64,000 nucleotides of DNA from SFDP01 sp051891855. Lineage in GTDB: Bacteria > Bacillota > Clostridia > Lachnospirales > Lachnospiraceae. The notes beneath the pieces were generated by a model that saw only the letters and a list, made by a program, of their open reading frames with translations, was not told where the DNA came from and did not search any database. Location: assembly GCA_051891855.1 (NCBI GenBank), contig JBJFFP010000080.1, positions 1 through 64,000 on the forward strand. Reading direction: 5' to 3'. The translations under genes and the position numbers were made by a program. Shown here piece after piece: positions 1-7,584 of this stretch (its first letter is position 1; every line of letters starts with the position of its first letter).

Positions 1-39
1 ACCACACATGATACAAGCATCACTAATTACATAAGCCAT
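1..39 (-). CDS. 4Fe-4S ferredoxin, N-terminal fragment (runs off window)
   Basis: Only the first 13 codons are present. They read as a short start, MAYVISDACIMCG, which fits the opening of small bacterial 2[4Fe-4S] ferredoxins, where the first cluster cysteines follow a short beta strand. An AGGAGG ribosome site lies at 48-53 (minus strand) with good spacing to the ATG at 39. Ferredoxin next to the pfl genes would suit redox supply in fermentation, but the family call rests on 13 residues. Confidence 0.65.
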   Translation of the reverse strand, partial: MAYVISDACIMCG

Positions 40-119
40 AATAAAATCCTCCTTTAGTTTCATTCCTACATGTTAATTTTAATACAAACTCTGTAATTAT
101 ACAATAGAAAAATCGATAT

Positions 120-905
120 TTAATGTATTAAATCAGATACTACATTAACATAATCGTCCATTTCGTTTCTGCGGATTTTAATTCCCTTAAGGATGTAAAG
201 CTTTAATTCTCTTAGTTTTTCCTTGTCCATAGGAGGAACATCCTGCAGATGGTACTCCAGTCCAAGTTCATCATATTTTTTTACACCCATTACATGGTAG
301 GGAAGAAGATCCAGGGCCTGTAGATTGGAGAGTCCGCCGATAAAGTATCCCAAAGCCATGAGAGATTCCTTATTGTCCGTGATTCCGGGAACTACTACGT
401 GACGAATCCAGGTTGGAACCTTCTTTTTATTCAGATAGCGGGCAAACTTTAAAATATTTTTATTGGATTTTCCGGTAAGCTTTTTATGCTGACTGTTGTT
501 AATGTGTTTGATATCCAGCATAACCAGATCCGTAAGCTCCAGCAGCTTTTTCAGCTTCTTTTTAAATTCCTTGGAGTCCGGATCATAAGCAATGCCGGAG
601 GTATCGATACAGGTATGAATTTTTTTTTCCTTTGCCAGAGTAAAAAGCTCAATTAAAAAATCCATCTGGCAGAGAGGCTCTCCTCCGGTTACTGTAATTC
701 CTCCATCCTTGTAAAAGTCGCGATTTCGCTCATATTGTTCAATAAGATAGGCAGTCTCCATTTTCTGTCCATTATCAAAATCCCAGGTATCGGGGTTATG
801 ACAATAGGCACAGCGCATAGGACATCCCTGTACAAAAATTACATATCTTACGCCCGGTCCGTCTACGGTACCGAAGCTTTCCAGTGAATGAATTTTTCCC
901 TTCAT
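120..905 (-). CDS. pflA: Pyruvate formate-lyase activating enzyme (radical SAM)
   Basis: This is the radical SAM enzyme that uses S-adenosylmethionine and a 4Fe-4S cluster to place the glycyl radical on pyruvate formate-lyase. The CxxxCxxC cluster motif is visible as CPMRCAYC about 30 residues in, followed by HNPDTW. The GGEP motif follows as TGGEPL. I start the gene at the ATG at 905 (MKGKIHSLES), which has a GGGGGA ribosome site; an in-frame ATG at 971 would add 22 unrelated residues and overlaps a terminator hairpin. It lies downstream of the split pfl genes on the same strand, separated by that terminator, so it is probably expressed by readthrough at a lower level than its substrate. At about 261 residues it is near the family's usual length. 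Confidence 0.95.
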   Translation of the reverse strand: MKGKIHSLESFGTVDGPGVRYVIFVQGCPMRCAYCHNPDTWDFDNGQKMETAYLIEQYERNRDFYKDGGITVTGGEPLCQMDFLIELFTLAKEKKIHTCIDTSGIAYDPDSKEFKKKLKKLLELTDLVMLDIKHINNSQHKKLTGKSNKNILKFARYLNKKKVPTWIRHVVVPGITDNKESLMALGYFIGGLSNLQALDLLPYHVMGVKKYDELGLEYHLQDVPPMDKEKLRELKLYILKGIKIRRNEMDDYVNVVSDLIH

Positions 906-952
906 ACTTCCCCCTTTATTCCTTCTCCCTCCTAGTACTCTTGTACCGGTTG

Positions 953-984
953 AAAAAAGATACCGGCCCATCCGAGCCGGTATC
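953..984 (-). terminator. Intrinsic terminator between grcA-like gene and pflA
   Basis: Read on the minus strand, GATACCGGC (984-976) pairs perfectly with GCCGGTATC (967-959) around an 8-base loop, followed directly by six T. It starts 11 bases after the stop codon of the glycyl-radical protein. With only about 50 bases to the pflA start there is little room for a separate full promoter, so partial readthrough is the likely route to pflA. Confidence 0.85.
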
Positions 985-995
985 TGCTGCGCTTA

Positions 996-1241
996 TTAAA
1001 CAGAAGCGTGGAAGGTACGGTTAATAACATCAGTCTGCTGTTCAGGCGTTAATTTAATGAAATTAACAGCATATCCGGAAACGCGGATGGTCAACTGGGG
1101 ATATTTTTCGGGATGCTTCTGAGCGTCCAGTAAGGTATCTCTGTTTAATACATTAACATTGAGATGATGTCCGCCTTTGGTGGCATAACCGTCTAATAAA
1201 GTAACCAGGTTGTCGATCTGAGCATTGTTTGTGTTTTCCAT
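996..1241 (-). CDS. grcA: Stand-alone glycyl-radical domain of pyruvate formate-lyase (GrcA/YfiD-like)
   Basis: This 81-residue protein corresponds to the last roughly 80 residues of full-length PFL. It has the glycyl-radical loop RVSGYAVNF, with the radical-bearing glycine at residue 56, and the HHLNVNVLNRD and EKYPQLT segments typical of PFL C-termini. In E. coli a similar protein (GrcA) is a spare part that repairs oxygen-cleaved PFL. Here the neighbouring large PFL protein has no glycyl-radical domain of its own, so this protein should be an essential subunit rather than a spare. It starts at the ATG at 1241 behind AGGAGG. It is the last gene before a terminator, and pflA follows. Confidence 0.93.
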   Translation of the reverse strand: MENTNNAQIDNLVTLLDGYATKGGHHLNVNVLNRDTLLDAQKHPEKYPQLTIRVSGYAVNFIKLTPEQQTDVINRTFHASV

Positions 1242-1262
1242 AAGTAAAAATCCTCCTTTTTG

Positions 1263-1472
1263 TTATAATGTAGTGTAATCATCTAACCCCTGTTCCAGGG
1301 TAGGAACGCTGCAGGCCAGGGGAGTTCTGGAGCAGTCCGAACAACCCATGGTCTGTACCTGTTTTCCGCCATCTATACTGGCATCCACATCCGCATTGAT
1401 GTGGCCGACTCCCTTTGCCATACTGGCATCCAGCATGGCAACCAAGTCTTCAATCATTTTATCTTTGTCCAT
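1263..1472 (-). CDS. Small Cys-rich protein related to the glycyl-radical domain N-terminus
   Basis: This 69-residue protein lies between the two PFL parts. Its first 30 residues resemble the start of the adjacent glycyl-radical protein: IEDLVAMLD and MAKGVGHINADV line up with IDNLVTLLD and ATKGGHHLNVNV. After that it diverges. There is no RVSGY radical loop; instead it ends with a Cys-rich tail (Cys44, Cys47 in CSDC, Cys54). I start it at the ATG at 1472, since AGAAGG sits 5 bases upstream; a GTG two codons earlier is too close to the ribosome site. It could be a diverged duplicate that docks on the large PFL subunit through the shared segment, perhaps binding metal or sensing redox state, but that is inference. 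I do not recognise a named family. Confidence 0.8.
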   Translation of the reverse strand: MDKDKMIEDLVAMLDASMAKGVGHINADVDASIDGGKQVQTMGCSDCSRTPLACSVPTLEQGLDDYTTL

Positions 1473-1482
1473 AGACACCTTC

Positions 1483-3525
1483 TTAAATCTGACTTAAATC
1501 GATTTCGATATCACCTGAGAACACCTGATTTTCTTTACCTAATGCACCGGGAATAATGGTGAAGGTATTGGAAATACCATCCTGTGCATCCACGAAAGGT
1601 AATTTGGATACGGAAGCCAGGGAGGCGATTGCTCCGTGGGTATCACGTCCGTGCATGGGGTTTGCACCGGGAGCAAAAGGCTGGCCTTTTTTACGTCCGT
1701 CAGGAGTGTTACCGGTTGCTTTACCATAGGTTACATTAGAGGTAATGGTCAGAATGGATGTAGTAGGGATACCATTTCTGTAAGTATGGTGCCTTCTTAC
1801 CGCTGTCATGAAGGTATGCACAACCTTCTGGGCCAGCATATCTACACGGTCATCATCATTACCGTATTTGGGAAATTCACCGGTGGTTTCAAAATCAACG
1901 ATAATTCCGTCTTCATCTCGAATAGGTTTAACGGTAGCATACTTAATTGCGGATAAGGAATCGGCAACGATGGATAAGCCTGCAATACCGGTAGCAAAAT
2001 AACGTTTAACGTTTTTATCGTGCAGAGCCATTTCCGCTCTTTCATAGCAGTATTTATCATGCATGTAATGAATGATGTTCAGAGTGTTTACATAAACGTC
2101 AGCCTGCCATTCAATCATATCGGTGAATTTGGACATTACGTCATCAAAGTCAAGCTTATCTCCCACAACGGGACGATACTTGGGTCCTACCTGTTTCTTG
2201 GTAATTTCATCCACACCGCCGTTTAATGCGTAGAGCAGACATTTTGCCAGATTGGCACGGGCACCGAAGAACTGCATTTCCTTACCGATTACCATAGAGG
2301 ATACACAGCAGGCGATACCATAGTCATCACCGTGGTCAGCTCTCATTAAATCATCGTTCTCATACTGGATGGAAGAGGTCTCAATAGACATCTTAGCACA
2401 GTATTTCTTCCAGTTGGTAGGAAGATTTACCGACCAGAGAACGGTCAGGTTAGGTTCAGGTGAAGGTCCCAGATTGGTTAAGGTGTGCAGGTAACGGAAG
2501 GAGGTTTTGGTCACCATATGCCGTCCGTCTACGCCAACACCGGCCAGAGATTCAGTTACCCATACTGGGTCTCCGGCAAAAATCTGGTTGTACTCAGGAG
2601 TACGTGCGAATTTAATCAGTCTTAGCTTCATAATGAAGTGATCGATAAACTCTTGGATCTGCTCTTCGGTAAAGGTACCGTTTGCCAAATCTCTTTCAGC
2701 ATAAATGTCAAGGAAGGTAGAGGTACGGCCCAGACTCATTGCAGCACCATTCTGTTCCTTAACGGCAGCCAGATAACCGAAATAAAGAGCCTGAATGGCT
2801 TCCTGGGTATTGGTGGCAGGATTGGAAATGTCACAGCCATAGGAAGCGGCCATCTGCTTCATCTGCTTTAAAGCTACAATCTGTTCTGATAATTCCTCCC
2901 GGAGACGGATAATATCATCGGTCATCACTCTGCCGGTAGAATCCTTCTGGGCCAGTTTATCCTCAATCAGTCTGTCAATACCATACAGAGCCACACGTCT
3001 ATAGTCGCCGATAATACGCCCTCGGCCATAAGCATCAGGAAGACCGGTTATAATGTGGGAGGAACGGCAGTTTCTCATCTCCTCATTGTAGGCATCAAAG
3101 CAGCCTGCATTGTGTGTTTTACGATGAACGGAAAAGAACTCGCTGATTTCGGGGTCCACTTCATAGCCATTGTCAGAACAAGCCTTTTCTGCCATACGGA
3201 TACCGCCATAGGGCTGTAAGGAGCGCTTAAAAGGCTTATCGGTCTGGAAGCCCACGATTTTTTCTTTGCTCTTGTCTAAATAGCCCGGACCATGAGAAAC
3301 GATGTTGGAAACAACCTTGGTATCCATATCCAGTACACCGCCTGCTTCTCTTTCTTTTTTCTGCAGCTCAAGGACCATATCCCATAAGTCCTTGGTATCC
3401 TGTGTTGCCTGGGCAAGGAAACTTTCATCGCCATCATAAGGATGATAGTTACGCTGAATAAAATCTCTTACGTTGATGTCATGTTCCCATTTGCCGCCTA
3501 CGAAATCTTTCCATTCTGGTCTCAT
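1483..3525 (-). CDS. pflB: Pyruvate formate-lyase catalytic subunit lacking the glycyl-radical domain
   Basis: Formate C-acetyltransferase converts pyruvate and CoA to acetyl-CoA and formate. This 680-residue protein carries the full barrel and the catalytic pair Cys406-Cys407 (in YGIACCVSS), with Arg- and Ser-rich substrate motifs such as GLPDAYGRGR. It stops after PGALGKENQVFSG, just where usual 740-760-residue PFLs run into the C-terminal glycyl-radical region. The missing part is encoded as a separate 81-residue protein two genes downstream. The stop is a clean TAA followed by new ribosome sites, so this is an organised gene split rather than a frameshift. It starts at the ATG at 3525 behind AGGAGG and leads the operon. 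Confidence 0.95.
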   Translation of the reverse strand: MRPEWKDFVGGKWEHDINVRDFIQRNYHPYDGDESFLAQATQDTKDLWDMVLELQKKEREAGGVLDMDTKVVSNIVSHGPGYLDKSKEKIVGFQTDKPFKRSLQPYGGIRMAEKACSDNGYEVDPEISEFFSVHRKTHNAGCFDAYNEEMRNCRSSHIITGLPDAYGRGRIIGDYRRVALYGIDRLIEDKLAQKDSTGRVMTDDIIRLREELSEQIVALKQMKQMAASYGCDISNPATNTQEAIQALYFGYLAAVKEQNGAAMSLGRTSTFLDIYAERDLANGTFTEEQIQEFIDHFIMKLRLIKFARTPEYNQIFAGDPVWVTESLAGVGVDGRHMVTKTSFRYLHTLTNLGPSPEPNLTVLWSVNLPTNWKKYCAKMSIETSSIQYENDDLMRADHGDDYGIACCVSSMVIGKEMQFFGARANLAKCLLYALNGGVDEITKKQVGPKYRPVVGDKLDFDDVMSKFTDMIEWQADVYVNTLNIIHYMHDKYCYERAEMALHDKNVKRYFATGIAGLSIVADSLSAIKYATVKPIRDEDGIIVDFETTGEFPKYGNDDDRVDMLAQKVVHTFMTAVRRHHTYRNGIPTTSILTITSNVTYGKATGNTPDGRKKGQPFAPGANPMHGRDTHGAIASLASVSKLPFVDAQDGISNTFTIIPGALGKENQVFSGDIEIDLSQI

Positions 3526-3587
3526 ATAAAATGCCTCCTGTAAAATAGTATAGATAATAGTATAAACACTATGTAATCTTCGGTTTG

Positions 3588-3616
3588 ATTATATGTTAAG
3601 AATTTCACAACGTCAA
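3588..3616 (-). promoter_or_regulatory. pfl operon promoter with Rex-like operator in the spacer
   Basis: On the minus strand there is TTGACG (3616-3611), a 17-base spacer and a perfect TATAAT (3593-3588). The spacer plus one base reads TTGTGAAATTCTTAACAT (3610-3593). This is a near-palindrome close to the Rex consensus, which has TTGTGAA or TTGTTAA facing TTAACAA or TTCACAA. Rex represses fermentation genes and lets go when NADH is high. A repressor bound here would cover both promoter boxes. Confidence 0.75.
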
Positions 3617-3637
3617 GCAAAGATATGTACTTTTTTA

Positions 3638-3666
3638 TATACAAATGGGAAAAAATGTTTTATAAT
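3638..3666 (+). promoter_or_regulatory. Possible promoter for the DUF1858 gene
   Basis: TATAAT at 3661-3666 is preceded at 17 bases by TATACA (3638-3643), four of six matches to the -35 consensus. It faces away from the pfl promoter, so the two divergent genes share about 200 bases of control region. Confidence 0.4.
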
Positions 3667-3740
3667 ATATAATCGGGGAAAAAATAGAATATGCCCCTCA
3701 TTATCATTCCATTGATAATACGTAAAAGGAGGAATATACA

Positions 3741-3932
3741 ATGTCAGAAGTAACAAAGGATATGACTATCGGTGAAATTTTAAGGGTAAAGCCCCAGGCA
3801 GCAAGTGCTTTGCTGGAAATCGGAATGCACTGCCTGGGCTGCCCTTCTGCGCAGAGTGAGTCTCTGGAAGAGGCAGCTATGGTTCATGGTGTGGACGTTA
3901 ATGATTTGATGAGTAAGATTGAAGCGTTATAA
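3741..3932 (+). CDS. DUF1858 small redox-disulfide domain protein
   Basis: This 63-residue protein is a single DUF1858 domain, a family also described as a hybrid-cluster-protein-associated redox disulfide domain. The hallmark is a helix followed by a CxxC-type pair, here HCLGCP. It opens with the typical MTIGEIL segment. The exact biochemical role is not known. It is divergent from the pfl operon and shares its control region, which suits a link to anaerobic redox metabolism. Start at the ATG at 3741 behind AAAGGAGGA. Confidence 0.88.
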   Translation: MSEVTKDMTIGEILRVKPQAASALLEIGMHCLGCPSAQSESLEEAAMVHGVDVNDLMSKIEAL

Positions 3933-3954
3933 ACACCTGTTTCCGTAGAAAGAA

Positions 3955-4008
3955 ATAAAAAAGGCTGTTGTAAACTTCTTCATAGAGTTTACAACAGCCT
4001 TAAATTTT
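3955..4008. terminator. Bidirectional terminator between DUF1858 gene and mecA
   Basis: A 16-base perfect stem (3961-3976 with 3986-4001) has an A-rich tract on its left and a T-rich tract on its right, so it can stop transcripts from both convergent genes. Confidence 0.9.
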
Positions 4009-4027
4009 TAAGATGGAAAAGTGTTTT

Positions 4028-4804
4028 TTAAAGAGAAGCCTCTTCCATGCAGGATAGTGCCTGGATGGCATTATTGGCAATTAAAAGCTCATAATGCTCT
4101 GCCATAAAGGCTTCATGGGCCTTTGAGTAGCGTTCCAGCTGACCATATTCAGACAGAATATTGCATAAACGGTTAAAGTTTTCGGGCTCCTGCCGTTTTT
4201 GGCTGATGACCAGATAATATCTGGCAGAAGCAGAATCCTTGTAAAGACTGTTTACACCCTGGTAAAAGGAAGCCAGCTGGTGGGAAACCGTAGTCAGATG
4301 GTAAAGAGAGTCAAAGGAGAAAAGCCGTACAAAATCCTCCTGCTCTTCCTCCGCTGTGGATTCTGTTTCTTTTGAAATAAGGGAAGCGGGCTGCTTGATG
4401 TCGGTTCCGCTTTTTTCCTGGCGACTCTTTTGTACCCTTCTGAAAAGATCCAAAACCTCATCTGCGGCATCTGCACTGTTTAGAAAATCCTCTGTACCCT
4501 CATCTGAATCGTGAAGAGAGGGAGCGAATTTGGAAAAACGGGTATCCAGTTCTTCCGGGTCCTCCACCTTAGTGATAATTAAAACAATACAGTCTCCATT
4601 TAAAGGAATTGCTTCTATCATTAGCGGGATATCTTCAGCTTCAAAGCCGAATTTGGCTGAGGCCTGCTGCATCATATCCCGAAAAAGGTCTTTGGCTTTT
4701 TCTGTTCCATAGGCCAGTTCGCTGAGCTTTAACTGACGGTCAGCCAAATCGGCTCTGGTCAGAGTGCAGCGAATCTGATGATCATTTACTTTTTCGATTT
4801 TCAT
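4028..4804 (-). CDS. mecA: Adaptor protein MecA (ClpC adaptor)
   Basis: MecA delivers proteins to the ClpC/ClpP protease and helps assemble ClpC. This 258-residue protein has the N-terminal target-binding domain beginning MKIEKVNDHQIRCTLT, an acidic Glu/Ser/Thr-rich linker around residues 90-165, and a C-terminal ClpC-binding domain starting near residue 165 (FVRLFSFDSLYHLTTVSHQL). Length and architecture match the family. The ATG at 4804 has an AAAGGAG site. It is a single-gene unit with its own promoter and a shared terminator. Confidence 0.92.
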   Translation of the reverse strand: MKIEKVNDHQIRCTLTRADLADRQLKLSELAYGTEKAKDLFRDMMQQASAKFGFEAEDIPLMIEAIPLNGDCIVLIITKVEDPEELDTRFSKFAPSLHDSDEGTEDFLNSADAADEVLDLFRRVQKSRQEKSGTDIKQPASLISKETESTAEEEQEDFVRLFSFDSLYHLTTVSHQLASFYQGVNSLYKDSASARYYLVISQKRQEPENFNRLCNILSEYGQLERYSKAHEAFMAEHYELLIANNAIQALSCMEEASL

Positions 4805-4928
4805 CTTCTATACCTGTCTCCTTTCCCCAATTCTCTATCAAATCAATCGGATAAAATATCACTTATTTATCATATGCAGGGAATCCGGTTGTAAGTTACC
4901 AAAAAATTGTTTCTGGATTTGTAAAAGT

Positions 4929-4957
4929 ATTGTATACATCTTAGTTTGGTAAGTCAA
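4929..4957 (-). promoter_or_regulatory. mecA promoter
   Basis: On the minus strand TTGACT (4957-4952), a 17-base spacer and TACAAT (4934-4929) precede mecA with a leader of about 115 bases. A short inverted pair, TTACCAAA and TTTGGTAA, flanks it. Confidence 0.65.
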
Positions 4958-5007
4958 GTATGGGAATAGGGAGTTTTGTCAAAATTTATAAAAAAATAAG
5001 ATTCTTC

Positions 5008-5036
5008 TTGCCAAGTTTGTTTTATTCCAGTATAAT
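5008..5036 (+). promoter_or_regulatory. Strong promoter in front of a long non-coding stretch
   Basis: TTGCCA (5008-5013), a 17-base spacer and a perfect TATAAT (5031-5036). The first supportable gene downstream starts about 400 bases later, so the promoter drives either a small RNA or a very long leader. Confidence 0.7.
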
Positions 5037-5042
5037 GTGCTA

Positions 5043-5230
5043 AGAAGATGCATCGGACAGTCAGTACCGGAAAGGAGGCTGTACGTTCATCATTTCTTTA
5101 AAACAGACACTATCTAATATTTCTTAATTTATCTTAGGCAATTTATTAACATGATCTCACTTTTTATTCTGACAACAGGTCATGTAGAGTCTTGCAGGTT
5201 ATCATCACCTGTTCGTATTATTTTTCCTTA
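5043..5230 (+). ncRNA. Candidate small RNA or long leader
   Basis: The stretch between the promoter at 5008-5036 and a terminator-like hairpin has no good reading frame. It contains a stem ACAGTC/GGCTGT near 5056-5085 with a GGAAA loop. At 5195-5211 CAGGT pairs with ACCTG before a T-rich run; AACAGGT (5174-5180) can pair with the same 3' strand, giving two exclusive folds. The rest, to 5447, shows no gene. I do not recognise a known RNA family. Confidence 0.35.
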
Positions 5231-5447
5231 ATCATAATTACTTTACAATTCATTTTACTCAATTGCAGGTAAATTTTTTAGGTACGGTTCGGTACATCTT
5301 TCTGTTTATTTTCTTCCCTATCTGTTTTAGTATAGACAGTTTCCAGGGTTTTACACCTTGAAAAAGGGATAAAGGTTCAATCCAATTTAGTATATCACGT
5401 AGCTTGTTAATAAGGTTGAATAGGTGACACTCAGGAAAGGACAAAAA

Positions 5448-5654
5448 ATGAATAAAATGAGCCGTAAATACGTAAAGGATCTGAAAGCTGCGGCCGAAGA
5501 GGGTGTATTGATCTATCAGGGAGACAAGGAGGTTTCCGTAGCGGATATTGCTCATACGGCCTGGGTAAAGGAGGATATGGCGTATATACCGGATTTTATT
5601 GTGGTAGATGAGAAAGGACGTCTTAAGGAAATCTGGTATGAAAATGGCAGATAA
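5448..5654 (+). CDS. Small conserved-type hypothetical protein (68 residues)
   Basis: I do not recognise the family. The protein is short, soluble and mixed-charge, with an N-terminal basic helix (MNKMSRKYVKDLK) and a C-terminal half that looks like small beta strands ending in DEKGRLKEIWYENGR. The start at 5448 is chosen because AGGAAAGGA sits just upstream; an upstream in-frame start at 5424 lacks a site. It stands alone between mecA and a cell-wall hydrolase gene. Function unknown. Confidence 0.65.
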   Translation: MNKMSRKYVKDLKAAAEEGVLIYQGDKEVSVADIAHTAWVKEDMAYIPDFIVVDEKGRLKEIWYENGR

Positions 5655-5785
5655 AACGGAATAGGAATGCCTCCTATCGGAAAAACAAAATAACAAATTA
5701 ATATGAAGAAAAAAGGAAAGCAGAAGGTACTCCCCGTATATGGCTGCTTTCCAGCAAAAGGAATCGTTTTTTGTCAAAATAGGTA

Positions 5786-5814
5786 ATGACGGAAAATAAA
5801 TAGTTTGCTATAAT
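5786..5814 (+). promoter_or_regulatory. Promoter for the GH18/SH3 gene
   Basis: ATGACG (5786-5791), 17-base spacer, TATAAT (5809-5814), giving a leader of about 40 bases to the ATG at 5860. Upstream, at 5715-5752, GGAAAGCAG and CTGCTTTCC form a hairpin without a T-run. Confidence 0.5.
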
Positions 5815-5859
5815 TAAGGGCAATCCTGCGAAAACGGAAGGTCAGAAAGGAAAGAGAAA

Positions 5860-7551
5860 ATGAAAAAGAGAGTGATTCCGGTTTTAATCGCCGTTGCCCT
5901 GATTATAGTAATTGGCGGAGTAGGTCTTTTGGGCCTGTTTTTGAAGAAATATTCTTATTCCGATACCGCAATGGATTTAAAGGAGTATTTTGCTGTTTCC
6001 AAACAGGATGAAGTAGCAATTATTCTGCAGGATGAGCAGATTGAAACCAAGGCTAAGCTGCTTGAAGGCTACTATTATTTGGACTTTGATTCGGTTCAGA
6101 AGCTGTTAAATGATCGTTTCTATGAAGATGCAGCCGAAATGCTTCTTCTGTATACTACACCTACAGAAATTATCCGTACTGCTATCGGCAGCAGCAGTTA
6201 TCTTCAAGGTGCGGAAGAGATTCAGACAGAGTATCCCCTTTCTTTTTATGAAGGAGAAGCTTTGTATGTTGCTTTGGATTTTGTTCAGCTGTTTACCAAT
6301 TTTTCCTATGAGGCCTTTACCCAGCCCAATCGAATACAGCTTTCCACCCAATGGGGAGAGGCTACAACAGCCGAAGTGAAGAGGAATACCCAGCTGCGTT
6401 ACAGGGGTGGGATAAAAAGTGATATCCTGCGCCAGTTGAGTAGAGGAGAGCAGGTGACCGTTCTGGAAAAGATGGAAAGCTGGTCAAAGGTTAAAACCAA
6501 TGATGCCATAATCGGCTATGTGGAAAATAAAATGCTGACAAATGAAGCAGTCATTCAAGAGATTCCTGCCACACACTATGAGGAACCGGAGTATACTTCT
6601 TTAACCCGGGAGTACAAAATAAATCTGGGCTGGCATCAGGTAACGGTGGAAGCGGCAAACAGTACCCTGAATGATGTGGTAAGCAGGACCAGCGGAATGA
6701 ACGTGATTTCACCCACCTGGTTTTCTCTGACGGATAATGAGGGCGGGATCCGAAGTATTGCCGGTCAGAATTATGTGGATCAGGCTCATAATATGGGTCT
6801 TGAGGTATGGGCATTGGTAGACAATTTTGATGCCAATGTTAGTTCTTATGAGGTACTCTCCAGGACAAGCAGCAGAACGAGACTGATTGAAAATCTTATG
6901 AGTGAGATTTTGCGTTATGGCATTGATGGGATAAATGTGGATTTTGAAGATTTAAGCTATGATGCAGGGGAGCCCTTTGTTCAGTTTTTGCGGGAGCTGT
7001 CCATACAGTGCAGGGCAGCCGGGATTGTGCTGTCTGTAGATAATTATGTTCCCAGAGAATCTACTGCTCACTATAACCGAAAGGAGCAGGGGATTGTAGC
7101 AGACTATGTTATCATTATGGGCTATGATGAGCACTGGGGAGGTGGAGGAGTAGCCGGCTCGGTGGCTTCCATCGGTTTTGTGGAGGATGGAATCATACAG
7201 ACTATAGAGGAGGTGCCTTCTCATAAGGTAATTAACGCTCTTCCCTTCTATACACGGGTATGGAAGACGAAGGAAGGAACAGTGACCAGTGAGGCGCTGG
7301 ATATGGAGACGGCAGCCAATTTTATTTCCAACAATAATGTTACTACCTGGTGGGATGAAGAGACCTGTCAGAATTATGGAGAAATCCAGAAAGGAGACAC
7401 TCTCTACCAGGTATGGCTGGAGGATGCCAAGTCTATCGAGACCAAGCTGACCATTATGCAAAAATACGATCTGGGCGGTGTGGCTGCCTGGAAGCTGGGC
7501 CTTGAAACTAAGGATATTTGGAAGATAATCGAGGCCTATATCAATTCTTAA
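5860..7551 (+). CDS. Membrane-anchored GH18 family glycosidase with SH3 domain
   Basis: This 563-residue protein has an N-terminal membrane anchor (residues about 5-28). A middle region holds a bacterial SH3-like domain (about 165-230, RYRGGIKSDIL...GYVENKM). A glycoside hydrolase family 18 domain fills about residues 250-560. The GH18 signature DGINVDFE (356-363) is intact, with the proton-donor Glu363, so it should be active. Relatives act on peptidoglycan in spore coats (YaaH/YdhD type) or in growing walls. The SH3 domain probably binds the wall. It is a single-gene unit convergent with an amidase gene. Start at 5860 behind AAAGGAAAGAG. Confidence 0.85.
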   Translation: MKKRVIPVLIAVALIIVIGGVGLLGLFLKKYSYSDTAMDLKEYFAVSKQDEVAIILQDEQIETKAKLLEGYYYLDFDSVQKLLNDRFYEDAAEMLLLYTTPTEIIRTAIGSSSYLQGAEEIQTEYPLSFYEGEALYVALDFVQLFTNFSYEAFTQPNRIQLSTQWGEATTAEVKRNTQLRYRGGIKSDILRQLSRGEQVTVLEKMESWSKVKTNDAIIGYVENKMLTNEAVIQEIPATHYEEPEYTSLTREYKINLGWHQVTVEAANSTLNDVVSRTSGMNVISPTWFSLTDNEGGIRSIAGQNYVDQAHNMGLEVWALVDNFDANVSSYEVLSRTSSRTRLIENLMSEILRYGIDGINVDFEDLSYDAGEPFVQFLRELSIQCRAAGIVLSVDNYVPRESTAHYNRKEQGIVADYVIIMGYDEHWGGGGVAGSVASIGFVEDGIIQTIEEVPSHKVINALPFYTRVWKTKEGTVTSEALDMETAANFISNNNVTTWWDEETCQNYGEIQKGDTLYQVWLEDAKSIETKLTIMQKYDLGGVAAWKLGLETKDIWKIIEAYINS

Positions 7552-7558
7552 AAACAGC

Positions 7559-7583
7559 GGCTGCTGCAGATTCTGCGGCAGCC
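7559..7583. terminator. Terminator between GH18 gene and cwlD
   Basis: GGCTGC and GCAGCC form the outer stem with further GC pairs inside. On the minus strand it is followed by GCTGTTTTTAA, so it serves mainly the amidase gene; on the plus strand the T-run is weak. Confidence 0.65.
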
Positions 7584-7584
7584 A

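Noticed and set aside
5056..5090. Resemblance to the SRP RNA tip (GGAAA loop with nearby GG and CC)
   Set aside because: The conserved symmetric loop and GGAA tetraloop stem of SRP RNA do not line up, so I do not call it SRP RNA.
5048..5101. A 17-codon frame that might be a leader peptide
   Set aside because: No ribosome site at a workable distance and no run of one amino acid that would suit attenuation.
5259..5777. A 172-codon minus-strand frame near the 68-residue gene
   Set aside because: No ribosome site, poor composition, and it overlaps the better-supported plus-strand gene and a promoter.
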